This document shows positions 13,096-22,365 of a stretch of DNA of 29,179 nt, one piece after another. The notes under the pieces were generated by a model. It saw only the letters and a program-made list of their open reading frames with translations. It did no database searches and was not told the origin of the DNA. The DNA comes from CALJIC01 sp039805565 (GTDB lineage: Bacteria > Chloroflexota > Chloroflexia > Chloroflexales > Roseiflexaceae): contig JBDLTZ010000323.1 of the NCBI GenBank assembly GCA_039805565.1, forward strand, positions 1-29,179, in the 5' to 3' direction. Within the stretch, counting starts at the first letter, position 1; each line of letters opens with the position of its first letter. Made by a program: the position numbers and the translations under genes.

Positions 13096-15111
13096 ATGCG
13101 TCATAGCCATACGCGCCTTCTGCGTCTGCGACGAGCCCTCCTGGCCGCCCTTCTGGCCGCGCTGACCCTGGCCGTCACTGTCGCCGGGGTGATGCGCGCC
13201 GGACCCACCGACCCGGTGCGCCCGGTGCAGTACGCCGGCGTCAATCTGTCCGTGGCGGAGTTCGGCGAGCACAATCTGCCGGGCACGCACGGCGTCGACT
13301 TCATCTACCCTACCCGCGCCGAGGTGGACTACTTCGTCGGCAAGGGGATGAACCTGCTGCGGCTCCCGTTCCGCTGGGAGCGGCTCCAGCCGAAGGCCTT
13401 CGGCGCGTTCGACGCCGCCGAGCAGGCCCGCATGGACGACTTTGTGGCCTACGCCACCGGCCGCGGCGCGTCGGTCCTGCTCGACCCGCACAACTACGCG
13501 CGCTACTACGGTGGCCTGCTCGGCCGCGAGGTCCCGCACGATGTCTTCGCCGACTTCTGGGGCAAGCTCGCGGCGCGCTACAAGGGTAACCCGCGCGTGG
13601 TGTTCGGCCTGATGAACGAGCCGCACGATATGCCCACCGAGCTCTGGCGCGATAGCGCGAACGCCGCCATCCGCGCCATCCGTGCGTCCGGCGCCACCAA
13701 CCTGATCACGGTGCCCGGTAACTCCTGGACCGGCGCGCACTCCTGGTCGCAGAGCTGGTACGGCACGCCGAACGCGGTGGCGATGCTCGGCATCCAGGAC
13801 CCGGGGAACAACTTTGTGTTCGAGGTCCACCAGTACCTCGACGGCGACTCCTCGGGCCGCTCGGAGTACTGCGTGAGCGAGAGCATCGGCGCGGAGCGGC
13901 TGGCCGGCTTCACCGACTGGCTGCGGCGCAACGGCAAGCGTGCCATCCTGGGCGAGTTCGGCGGCGGGCGCAACCAGACCTGCTACGCGGCGATGGACAC
14001 GATGCTGCGCCACATCCACCAGAACACCGACGTCTGGGCTGGCTGGGCCTACTGGGCCGCGGGGCCGTGGTGGGGCGATTACATCTACACCCTCGAGCCG
14101 GTCGGCGGGCAGGATCGCCCCCAGATGGCGGTGCTGAGCCGCTACCTGGGCGTGTCGCAGCCGCCGGCCTCGCTGCCCACTGCCACGGCGACGGCGGCCC
14201 CGGCGCAGCCCACGGCGACGAAGGTCCCGGCGACAGCGGTTCCGCCTACGGCGACGGCAGCTCCGGCGCAGCCCACGGCGACAGCGGCCCCGGCGCAACC
14301 CACGGCGGTCCCGCCCGCACCCCCCGCCACCGGACAGCTCAGCGCGCAGTACACCGTCGTGAATAGCTGGGATACCGGCTACGTGGTGGACGTGGTTGTG
14401 ACAAACGGTGGCTCCAGCGCGGTGAGTGGCTGGAAGGTGAGCTGGCAGCTCGCGCACGGGGAGACGTTCTCCGGCGCGTGGAACGCCGACTGCCGGCTGC
14501 AGAGTGGGACCGTGACCTGTGCTTCGAAGGACTACAACGCTACGCTGGCGCCGGGCGCTAAGACGAGCTTCGGTCTCCAGGCCGTGACGAGCGGCGGCAA
14601 GGTGACCCGCCCGGCCACACTTACTGTCAACGGCGCGAATGTTGCCTTGGTGCAGCAGGTTGCTCCCACGGCAGTCCTGGCGACGGCAGTCCCGGCGACG
14701 GCAGTCCCGGCGACAGCGGTCCCGGCGACGGCGGTTCCGGCGACGGCGGTCCCGGCGACGGCGGTCCCGGCGACAGCGGTCCCGGTGACGGGCTCTCTGA
14801 CCGCGCGCCACAACGTGCAGAGCGTGTGGGACAGCGGCTACGTGGTGGAGGTGCTGGTGACAAACGGCGGGTCCAGCACGGTGAGCGGCTGGAAGGTGAG
14901 CTGGCAGCTCGCGCACGGGGAGACGTTCTCCGGCGCGTGGAACGCCGACTGCCGGGTGCAAAGCGGCACCGTGACCTGCACGTCGAAGGACTACAACGCC
15001 GCTCTGGCCCCGGGCGCGCAGACGAGCTTTGGCCTCCAGGCGGTGACGAGCGGTGGCAAGGTGACCCGCCCGGCCACGCTCACCGTCAACGGGGCGGCGG
15101 TGGCGCAGTAG
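13096..15111 (+). CDS. Secreted GH5 endoglucanase with two CBM2 modules
   Basis: The 671-residue product has an N-terminal signal peptide (about residues 1-33, RLRRALLAALLAALTLAVTVAG), then a GH5 glycoside hydrolase domain (about 40-355). The acid/base Glu175 is in FGLMNEPHD and the nucleophile Glu287 in ILGEFGGG. The pattern (GVNLSVAEFG, LLRLPFRWERLQP, DPHNYARYYGG) resembles GH5 subfamily 5 endoglucanases acting on beta-1,4-glucans. A Thr/Ala/Pro/Gln linker leads to CBM2 module 1 (about 415-513). A linker of eight ATAVP-like pentapeptides then leads to CBM2 module 2 (about 567-671). The two modules are almost identical and share the Trp residues (NSWDTGY/SVWDSGY, GWKVSWQL, FSGAWNADC) and Cys pair of cellulose-binding CBM2a. 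Start ATG 13096 has GGAG 8 bases upstream. A palindrome before the gene may be its operator. Confidence 0.92.
   Translation: MRHSHTRLLRLRRALLAALLAALTLAVTVAGVMRAGPTDPVRPVQYAGVNLSVAEFGEHNLPGTHGVDFIYPTRAEVDYFVGKGMNLLRLPFRWERLQPKAFGAFDAAEQARMDDFVAYATGRGASVLLDPHNYARYYGGLLGREVPHDVFADFWGKLAARYKGNPRVVFGLMNEPHDMPTELWRDSANAAIRAIRASGATNLITVPGNSWTGAHSWSQSWYGTPNAVAMLGIQDPGNNFVFEVHQYLDGDSSGRSEYCVSESIGAERLAGFTDWLRRNGKRAILGEFGGGRNQTCYAAMDTMLRHIHQNTDVWAGWAYWAAGPWWGDYIYTLEPVGGQDRPQMAVLSRYLGVSQPPASLPTATATAAPAQPTATKVPATAVPPTATAAPAQPTATAAPAQPTAVPPAPPATGQLSAQYTVVNSWDTGYVVDVVVTNGGSSAVSGWKVSWQLAHGETFSGAWNADCRLQSGTVTCASKDYNATLAPGAKTSFGLQAVTSGGKVTRPATLTVNGANVALVQQVAPTAVLATAVPATAVPATAVPATAVPATAVPATAVPATAVPVTGSLTARHNVQSVWDSGYVVEVLVTNGGSSTVSGWKVSWQLAHGETFSGAWNADCRVQSGTVTCTSKDYNAALAPGAQTSFGLQAVTSGGKVTRPATLTVNGAAVAQ
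14428..14955 (+). repeat. Direct repeat of CBM2-coding DNA within the endoglucanase gene
   Basis: The stretch 14428-14496 is identical, base for base, to 14887-14955 (69 bases), and the two CBM2 coding segments (about 14338-14640 and 14788-15108) are highly similar throughout. Conservation at silent positions points to a recent duplication or to gene conversion between modules. Confidence 0.85.
14671..14790 (+). repeat. Eight 15-bp tandem repeats encoding an ATAVP linker
   Basis: Eight consecutive 15-base units of the form gcRgtcccggcgacR (R = a or g, few further changes) encode an Ala-Val-Pro-Ala-Thr linker between CBM2 modules. Such units can change copy number by slippage, so linker length may vary between strains. 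Confidence 0.9.
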
Positions 15112-15164
15112 AGCGGGGCGCTGTAGCAGCAGAGGTGATGCGTTTGTAGATGGCTGACATTCGG

Positions 15165-15245
15165 GACGGTGTCATGCCGAGCGGAGCGCGCCGCAGGGAG
15201 CCACGGTTAGTGTCATACCTGCGGCCCGCAAAGCGAAGCGTTGCT
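15165..15245. repeat. GTCATGCCGAGCGGAGCG-type interspersed repeat
   Basis: The segment reads 'gtcatgccgagcggagcg', then 'gccgcagggagcc', then 'tgcggcccgcaaagcgaagcg'. This vocabulary resembles a short interspersed repeat that occurs in many bacterial genomes next to gene ends. Only one copy is in the window, so recognition rests on general familiarity. Confidence 0.35.
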
Positions 15246-15248
15246 CAT

Positions 15249-15288
15249 TGAGGTGGCGCGATCTCGCCGGTGAGATCGCGCCACCTCA
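15249..15288. terminator. 17-bp-arm bidirectional terminator hairpin
   Basis: TGAGGTGGCGCGATCTC (15249-15265) and its exact complement (15272-15288) enclose a six-base loop. The hairpin lies between the convergent endoglucanase (stop 15111) and metallophosphoesterase (stop 15291). The TAA stop of the latter is only two bases away. No strong T tract follows. Confidence 0.75.
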
Positions 15289-15290
15289 GC

Positions 15291-16352
15291 TTACAGCCCC
15301 CAGCTCCCCCCGCGTCGCAGTGTGATGATCGTCGCCTCGGGCGGGCAGAGCAGGCGCAGCGGCGGCCCGGCGAGCCCGCGCGACACGTACACGGCCGTCC
15401 GGCCGACCTGGAACTGGCCCATCACGTAGCGTCGGCCGAAGCGCGGCAGCCCGAGCGGCCCCAGCAGCGGCAGGCGGATGTGACCTCCGTGCGTGTGACC
15501 CGAGAGCTGTACGTCGAAGCCGTGACGGGCAGCCTCGTCCGCGAAGTCCGGCGAGTGGGCCAGCAGCAGCTTGAACGCATCGCCCGGCACACCGCGTAGG
15601 GCTGCTCGCACGTCGATCCGCCCGTCCCAGATATCATCGAGCCCCACCAGCCAGAAGTCGGCGCCCCGGAGCCTGAGGTGCCGGCTCTCGTTGATCAGCA
15701 GCGGGATGTCGCAGATCGAGAGCGCCGCGCGCACATCGTCCACCCCTTCCCAGTAGTCGTGGTTGCCGGGGACGGCGTAGACCCCGAGGGGCGCGCGCAG
15801 GCCGCGCAGCAGCGGCGCGAGGTCCGGGATGGCGTGCTGGAACGAGACGAAGTCCCCCGTGAGCGCCACCAGGTCAGGGGCCTCGCGGCGCATGTGCTCC
15901 ATCGCCCAGGCCACGTTCTGCTCCGCGTACCGGAACCCCAGGTGGAGGTCGGTCAGATGCCCGATGCGCAGCCCGTCCAGCGCGGCCGGCAGGCGGGGCA
16001 GCCGCAGCTCCACGCGCTCGAGGATGGGGCGCGCCGGCTCCCCGTACGCCGCGTGGCCCCACGTCAGCGCCCCGATGGCCCCGGCGCCGGCAGCGAGCCG
16101 CCAGCCGACCTGGCGCAGGCCCAGCAGGCCGAGCGCTGCGCCCACAGCCCCCGCGGCGTACCACCTGTGGTTGTAGTACAGGCGAATCGGCTCGATCGAG
16201 CGGCGCCGCCGGATCCGCAGCCGTGCGATCGGTAGCCGATGCACGGCCGGCGCTCGGCGCTGCTCGGGGCGGCGCAGCAGCGCGCGCGCGTGGTGCTCGG
16301 TCGCCTTCGGCAACTGAGGCGCGGTCGTCACTGGCTCGTCGGCTACGTGCAT
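15291..16352 (-). CDS. Membrane-anchored metallophosphoesterase (YkuE/YaeI-like)
   Basis: The 353-residue product has a basic N-terminus and two hydrophobic stretches at about residues 64-100, then a calcineurin-like phosphoesterase domain. The metal-binding motifs occur in order: HLTDLHLG (Asp135, His137), TGDFV (Asp167), PGNHDYWEG (Asn197, His198), LLAHSPDF and SGHTHGGHIRLP. This order and the GHTHGGQ/H-type ending fit the YkuE/YaeI group of membrane-associated phosphodiesterases, which act on phospholipid or lipid-linked pyrophosphate substrates in characterised members; the substrate here is unknown. ATG 16352 is preferred over an upstream start because GAGGG lies 5-9 bases before it. It is divergent from the LytR-CpsA-Psr gene and convergent with the endoglucanase. 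Confidence 0.88.
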   Translation of the reverse strand: MHVADEPVTTAPQLPKATEHHARALLRRPEQRRAPAVHRLPIARLRIRRRRSIEPIRLYYNHRWYAAGAVGAALGLLGLRQVGWRLAAGAGAIGALTWGHAAYGEPARPILERVELRLPRLPAALDGLRIGHLTDLHLGFRYAEQNVAWAMEHMRREAPDLVALTGDFVSFQHAIPDLAPLLRGLRAPLGVYAVPGNHDYWEGVDDVRAALSICDIPLLINESRHLRLRGADFWLVGLDDIWDGRIDVRAALRGVPGDAFKLLLAHSPDFADEAARHGFDVQLSGHTHGGHIRLPLLGPLGLPRFGRRYVMGQFQVGRTAVYVSRGLAGPPLRLLCPPEATIITLRRGGSWGL

Positions 16353-16370
16353 CAGTCCCTCTATAGCTGC

Positions 16371-16401
16371 CGAGGGCCGGGCGCGATCTGCCCGGCCCTC
16401 G
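16371..16401 (-). promoter_or_regulatory. 12-bp-arm hairpin in the leader of the metallophosphoesterase gene
   Basis: CGAGGGCCGGGC (16371-16382) and GCCCGGCCCTCG (16390-16401) enclose a seven-base loop, ending 19 bases before the start codon at 16352. The same core sequence makes up the ferredoxin terminator at 26200-26230. A terminator-like hairpin within a leader could attenuate transcription, or it may simply be another copy of a repeat. Confidence 0.45.
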
Positions 16402-16500
16402 TCGTTGAGTCGAGACACAGTGTACCCGAAAAACATAAACGCGGGATGAACTGGGCGCGGGCGTGATAGAAGCATCAGGCGCGTAGCAGAAAGCGTGTGC

Positions 16501-16506
16501 TATACT
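16501..16506 (+). promoter_or_regulatory. -10 box TATACT directly before the LCP gene
   Basis: TATACT (5 of 6 matches to the consensus) ends 8 bases before the ATG at 16515. Transcription would therefore begin within one or two bases of the start codon, giving a leaderless or near-leaderless mRNA. No ribosome site precedes the ATG, in agreement. Confidence 0.45.
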
Positions 16507-16514
16507 ACAGGGCC

Positions 16515-17924
16515 ATGAGAGATGACCACGAGCCACGCGCGCGAAACCAGCGCCGCGCCTACACCGGGGAGACGATCGTCGTGCCGCGCCACGAGCGCGG
16601 CGGTGCGCGGCCCTCTCCCGCACCCCGGCGGCCCATCCCCGCGCGCCGCTCGGGCTGGCGGCGCGTGTGGCTGGCGCTCCTGGCGCTCCTGGCGCTCCTG
16701 GCGCTCGGCGCCGTGCTGACGTACGCGCAGGTGGCCGCGCTGGCCGGCGCGCTGGCGGTGGACGACGCCCGCCCCGGCCCGGTGCTCGCCTCGCCCCTTG
16801 CCGGCACGAACCTGCTGCTGATCGGCGTGGATGAGCGGCCCGATCACCCACAGGAGGGAGTCCGTAGTGACACGCTGATCGTCGTGCACATGGACAGCCT
16901 CGGCCGGCGCGTCAGCATGCTCTCCATCCCGCGTGACTCGCGCGTGAGCGTGCGCGACGTCGGGCCGACTAAGATCAACGTCGCCTATGGCCAGGGCTAC
17001 GCGGGCGCTGAGGCGCTCTACGGCCCGGGCACGACGCCACAGCAGGGCGGCATGGCGCTGGCCGCCGAGACGGTCGAGGCGTTCCTGGGCATCCCCATCC
17101 ACTACACCGCGCAGGTCAACTTCGACGGGTTCGCCGCCGTGGTGGACGCGCTCGGCGGCGTGACGATCGACGTGCCGCGCTACATCCGCGACGATGCCTA
17201 CCCCACGCCGGACTTTGGCACGATGGTGGTGGAGTTTCAACCCGGCCCGCAGCTTATGGATGGCGAGCGCGCCCTGATCTACGCGCGCACGCGCCACGCC
17301 GACAGCGACTTCGGGCGCGCCGAGCGGCAGCAGCAGGTGATCAAGGCAATCGCGGATGAGGCGCGCGCCCGCGGCCCGGTGGGCCAGGTGCTGCTCCTTG
17401 GGCGGCTGCGCGAGGCGCTGCGGGGCGCGGTGGTCACCACGCTGCCCTTCGCTCGGCCGGACGCGCTGCTGGGGCTGGGGTGGATCGCCACCGGGCTCGA
17501 CCCGGACGCGATCGGGCGCCACGCGATCTCGCCTGAGAGCGTGCCGAACTACTACGAGGAGGGCTCGGACATCGTCTGGGACCCGGAGGGGGTGCGCGCG
17601 GCCGTCGCGGCGTTCCTGGCGCCCCCGAGTGAGGTCGCCGAGGAGGCGCGCGTGCAGGTGCTCAACGGCACGGGGGTTTCGGGGCTGGCGCGCAAGGTCA
17701 GCGGCGAGCTGGAGAGCGCCGGCTTCCTGATCATCCCGGCCTCCGACGCGGCGCGCCAGGACGTGGAGCGCACCGTGGTCTACGATGTCACCGGCAAGCC
17801 GGCCACAGCCCGCCGCCTGGCGCAGCTCTTCCGGGCCGACGTGCGCCGCGGCGCCCCCGAGGGCGTGGAGACGCGCGCCGATGTGGTGGTGGTGCTGGGG
17901 CAGGACGCGGCGGGCGATTCTTGA
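16515..17924 (+). CDS. LytR-CpsA-Psr (LCP) family cell-wall ligase with LytR_C domain
   Basis: The 469-residue product has a basic cytoplasmic N-terminus and one membrane anchor (about residues 51-73, LALLALLALLALGAVLTY). The LCP domain (about 98-300) shows NLLLIGVDERPD, RSDTLIVVHMD, MLSIPRDSRV, INVAYGQGY, VDALGGVTIDVP and ALIYARTRHADSDFGRAERQQ. The Arg and Asp residues in these motifs bind the polyprenyl pyrophosphate in characterised family members. A C-terminal LytR_C domain (about 376-465, VQVLNGTGVSGLA) follows. LCP enzymes attach glycopolymers from lipid carriers to peptidoglycan or other surface acceptors. ATG 16515 is preferred to GTG 16497 because the latter overlaps the promoter -10 box. 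It is divergent from the metallophosphoesterase. Confidence 0.9.
   Translation: MRDDHEPRARNQRRAYTGETIVVPRHERGGARPSPAPRRPIPARRSGWRRVWLALLALLALLALGAVLTYAQVAALAGALAVDDARPGPVLASPLAGTNLLLIGVDERPDHPQEGVRSDTLIVVHMDSLGRRVSMLSIPRDSRVSVRDVGPTKINVAYGQGYAGAEALYGPGTTPQQGGMALAAETVEAFLGIPIHYTAQVNFDGFAAVVDALGGVTIDVPRYIRDDAYPTPDFGTMVVEFQPGPQLMDGERALIYARTRHADSDFGRAERQQQVIKAIADEARARGPVGQVLLLGRLREALRGAVVTTLPFARPDALLGLGWIATGLDPDAIGRHAISPESVPNYYEEGSDIVWDPEGVRAAVAAFLAPPSEVAEEARVQVLNGTGVSGLARKVSGELESAGFLIIPASDAARQDVERTVVYDVTGKPATARRLAQLFRADVRRGAPEGVETRADVVVVLGQDAAGDS
16671..16706 (+). repeat. Four perfect 9-bp tandem repeats in the LCP membrane anchor
   Basis: CTGGCGCTC is repeated four times without change and encodes the Leu-Ala-Leu core of the membrane anchor. 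Slippage by whole units would lengthen or shorten the transmembrane helix by three residues. Confidence 0.85.
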
Positions 17925-17960
17925 GCCGCGAGCCTTGAGGGGGACCCGGGCGTTCATCCT

Positions 17961-19106
17961 TCAGCGCTTGAAGAGCTCCCCCACCAGCTCCTCGGGGGTC
18001 TTCTGGAACGACCACAGCACGAGCCCGGCCGCGCTCTCCTCGCGCGCCGCCTCGAGCGCCACCCGCGTGTCGCGGTGCAGGTCTGCGATCGTACGGGTGG
18101 CCCCCTCGCCTGTGGGGAAGCCCACCTCGGTCACCACCACCGGCTTCTCCAGCCCCAGCGCGTGCAGCTCCGCGATGCCGCGCCGCATGTCGTCCGGTAA
18201 CCCCTTGCCGTAGTACCAGTGCTGGCGGTAGCGCCCGCTGTTGTACGGCTCGTCGTCGTAGTAGTGAAAGCTGTAGAAGTCCACCACGTCGGCCATCCGC
18301 AGCTCCGCCTCGGCCGGCTCGAAGTAGCTCTTTGCGAACGCCATGCCAACTGTCGTCAGGGTGTCCGGGTCGAGCCGCTTGACCTCGTCGTGGATCATCT
18401 GCACGAAGCGCATGCGCTCCTCAGCCAGCGTGAAGCAGAGCGGGAAGTCGCCGTTGTCCCAGTCCCAGCAGCGCTCGTCCACCGGGCTGCCGATGTCCGG
18501 CTCGTTGAACAGGTCCCACGCCAGCACCCCCGGCCTGTCTGCGAGGAGGCGCACCACCGGGCGGACGTGCAGCTCCAGCGTGCGCTCATCGTGCTCGGGG
18601 CCGAAGCGGTCCTGCGGGTACTCAATCAGCAGCACCGGGATCACATATATGCCGCGCCGGTTAGCCGCATCCACGAAGTCCTCGAGGTGCGCGAGCGCGC
18701 CGGACTTGTCGTAGCTCTCGTCCACCTTGCGCTGCCCGCCGAAGACGTAGTAGTTGAGGAACACGCGCACGGTGTTGACGCCGAGCGCGCGGTAGCGGTC
18801 GAGGTCGGCCTCGATCGCGGCCGCGTCCCACGGGCAGCGCGGGTCGGCGCCGAACTGGAACATCCAGCAGCGGCTCTCGTCGGCGTTGCTGATCCGTACG
18901 AAGTTGACGCCGCGCACCTCGAACGGCCGGCCGCCCGCGAGCAGGCGCGTGCCGTCGGCGGTCACGGGAGGCAGCGGCAGGCCCGGCTCGACGTGGCGCG
19001 GGGTGAGCGAGCAGGCGGCGAGGAGCAGCAGGCACAGGATTGTGCCCAGGGAGTGGCGGGGGGAGGGCTGAGGCCTCCCACGCATCTGGCGAGGGCGTGC
19101 GAACAA
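17961..19106 (-). CDS. GH5-like (cellulase/mannanase fold) lipoprotein
   Basis: The 381-residue product begins with a lipoprotein signal peptide ending in the lipobox LAAC (Cys32). It continues as a (beta/alpha)8 glycoside hydrolase of clan GH-A, GH5-like. The acid/base Glu202 lies in WDLFNEPD and the nucleophile Glu327 in VVTEVGFP. Other shared features are FEVRGVNFVRI, GVNTVRVFLNYYV and DFYSFHYYDDEPYN. The substrate is not clear; this branch includes beta-mannanase-like and uncharacterised enzymes. The TTG start at 19106 is chosen because GGAG, inside the last codons of the upstream J-domain gene, sits 9 bases before it. ATG 19085 is an alternative without a ribosome site but with a more compact signal peptide. 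The 6-base gap to the J-domain gene indicates co-transcription. Confidence 0.85.
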   Translation of the reverse strand: MFARPRQMRGRPQPSPRHSLGTILCLLLLAACSLTPRHVEPGLPLPPVTADGTRLLAGGRPFEVRGVNFVRISNADESRCWMFQFGADPRCPWDAAAIEADLDRYRALGVNTVRVFLNYYVFGGQRKVDESYDKSGALAHLEDFVDAANRRGIYVIPVLLIEYPQDRFGPEHDERTLELHVRPVVRLLADRPGVLAWDLFNEPDIGSPVDERCWDWDNGDFPLCFTLAEERMRFVQMIHDEVKRLDPDTLTTVGMAFAKSYFEPAEAELRMADVVDFYSFHYYDDEPYNSGRYRQHWYYGKGLPDDMRRGIAELHALGLEKPVVVTEVGFPTGEGATRTIADLHRDTRVALEAAREESAAGLVLWSFQKTPEELVGELFKR

Positions 19107-19112
19107 AGACGT

Positions 19113-20480
19113 TTACTCCACGGTGCGGATCTGGAAGTTGTCGAAGAATGCCTCGGCTGGGGAGCTGCCTGAGACCGCAACGATCCCGAAGCGCGGGCTG
19201 GCGGGCGCCCCGGTGGCCTCGACCTCGGCGAGCTGCTGGCCGTTCACGGCGATCTGCACCAGGCTGCCGCTGATGCGCGCGGTGAGGCGGTTCTGCGCCC
19301 CGTCGCCGGCGCGCACCGCCTCGTTCAGCCCGGCGGCGAGCACCGTCACCGAGCCGGCGCTGCGCTGCTCGAGCTTGTAGGCGGTCTGCTGCGGTTCCAC
19401 CACGAAGGTCAGGTAGTTGCTGGCGTCCACGAAGCGCAGCATCAGGCCGCCTGCGCCCGTCGTCACCTCGACGTCCGCGGCCACAGTGACGTCGGGTGTG
19501 CTGACGGAGCGGTAGCTCCAGATCGTACCCACGCCCCTGTCCACGGCGATGCGGTAGCGCCCGTCCGCGTACCCCACTGACCAGCTGCCGCCGCGGGTGT
19601 CGGCCCACCCCTGCCCGCTGAAGTCGTCCGTCAGCAGCGCCGCGCCCTGCTGCTCGAGCGGCGGCGCGGTGGGGGCCGCGTTGGCGAAGGTCGGCTGCTC
19701 GGCCGTGGGCATGGGGGCGGGCATGGCGCTCGGTGCGGCGGTCGGCGGATTTGTGGGGGCCTCGGTCGGCGGCGCAGCCGTGGGCGCCAGGGTGTTGGCG
19801 GGGGCCTCGGACGCCGGCTCAGGTGTAGGCGCGGGGGCGCCGCCCGCCGCCGCCTGCGTTTGTCCGGGTGTCGTGACGGCGATGGGCGTCGCGCCGGTGG
19901 GCGTGCTGCGCATGCCGATGGCCCACATGGCCACCGCGATCACCGCCAGGCTCCCGAGCGCGCCGGCGGCGAGCGCCAGGGGCCGGGGCAGACCGCGGCG
20001 GCGCGGCTCCTGACGCGCGCGCAGGTCGCCCTCGGCGCGTGCCAGCAGGTCGGCGCTGTCCCGGTAGAAGGGGTTGATCTGTTGGAGCTGGCGCAGCACG
20101 CCCGCCGCCTGCACCGTGCGGCCGGCCTGAAGGTGGGCGCGGGCCTGCTCGTACAGCTCGGCCTGGTGGTCGCGCGGCTGCTGCGGGGGCGCAGGTGTGG
20201 CCGGGGAGGAAGGTGTGGCGCGTGGTGTGCGGCGGGGCTGCCCCGGGCGACCGAGGTTGTAGGAGCTGCGCGCCGTGAAGTCGCTCAGGACACCGTAGGC
20301 CTCGGTGATCGCCTGGCTGCGGCGTTGGGCGTACGCCTGCTGCTCGGGCGTGGCACCGGCGAACCGGTCCGGGTGGTACTTCGAGATCTCGCGGCGGTAC
20401 GCGCGCTTGATCTCCTCAGTCGACGCAGCGCGGGAGACGCCGAGGAGCTCGTAGTAGTCCAGGTCCTCAAAGTCGAACAC
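19113..20480 (-). CDS. J-domain protein with one membrane span and outer lectin-like domain
   Basis: The 455-residue product has a J domain at residues 1-75 (DYYELLGVSRAASTEEIKRAYRR, with HPD at 36-38), which in known proteins stimulates Hsp70 ATPase. Next comes a short helical, TPR-like stretch (AHLQAGRTVQAAGVLRQLQQ). One membrane span lies at about 165-188 and a Pro/Thr/Ala linker at about 190-275. The C-terminal beta-rich domain (about 283-455, DDFSGQGW...RYRIAVDRG...LRFVDASNYLTFVVEP...FDNFQI) resembles DUF1080/LamG-like concanavalin folds. The J domain would be cytoplasmic and the lectin-like part outside. GTG 20480 is preferred because AAAGG lies 7 bases upstream; TTG 20486 would be too close to that site. 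The following gene is the GH5-like lipoprotein, so a role in surface carbohydrate binding is plausible. Confidence 0.85.
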   Translation of the reverse strand: MFDFEDLDYYELLGVSRAASTEEIKRAYRREISKYHPDRFAGATPEQQAYAQRRSQAITEAYGVLSDFTARSSYNLGRPGQPRRTPRATPSSPATPAPPQQPRDHQAELYEQARAHLQAGRTVQAAGVLRQLQQINPFYRDSADLLARAEGDLRARQEPRRRGLPRPLALAAGALGSLAVIAVAMWAIGMRSTPTGATPIAVTTPGQTQAAAGGAPAPTPEPASEAPANTLAPTAAPPTEAPTNPPTAAPSAMPAPMPTAEQPTFANAAPTAPPLEQQGAALLTDDFSGQGWADTRGGSWSVGYADGRYRIAVDRGVGTIWSYRSVSTPDVTVAADVEVTTGAGGLMLRFVDASNYLTFVVEPQQTAYKLEQRSAGSVTVLAAGLNEAVRAGDGAQNRLTARISGSLVQIAVNGQQLAEVEATGAPASPRFGIVAVSGSSPAEAFFDNFQIRTVE

Positions 20481-20556
20481 GGGCAACCTTTAGTGATCTT
20501 GCCGTTTCCCCGCGCGGCGGGGGGCTGGGGCCGCAGGCCCTCAGAAAGAAAAACTC

Positions 20557-20583
20557 GTCTGGAGGGGCGCAGCCCCTCCAGAC
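20557..20583 (-). terminator. Intrinsic terminator of the dgt-dnaG-rpoD cluster
   Basis: A perfect inverted repeat with 12-base arms (GTCTGGAGGGGC and its complement) lies 31 bases after the rpoD stop. On the minus strand it is followed by GAGTTTTTCTTTCT, a good T tract. Its 19-base core is the reverse complement of the hairpin at 1729-1747. Confidence 0.85.
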
Positions 20584-20613
20584 CTCCCGGCCGGGGAGGA
20601 GCCTGAGCGATCG

Positions 20614-22248
<1,635 letters not shown>

Positions 22249-22365
22249 TGGGGGTGCTCCCTCAGGCCCACGTACACCTCGGCGGAAGATGCCGGCGGGA
22301 TTGACGGCGGTGCCCCGGCCCCTGCGTCTCCGCGGGGCATAGAGGGGGGGTTGCGCCGGTTTGTC

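Noticed and set aside
13054..14961. 635-codon minus-strand frame opposite the endoglucanase
   Set aside because: It is Arg-rich with RRRD-type repeats that are the reverse reading of the tandem linker repeats; the + strand has clear GH5 and CBM2 motifs.
15112..15290. Possible tRNA or small RNA gene in the gap after the endoglucanase
   Set aside because: The strong 17-bp stem is a simple hairpin between convergent genes. No cloverleaf, T-loop or CCA-type end could be found.
16500..17957. 485-codon minus-strand frame opposite the LCP gene
   Set aside because: His/Arg/Val-rich antisense composition; LCP and LytR_C motifs are on the + strand.
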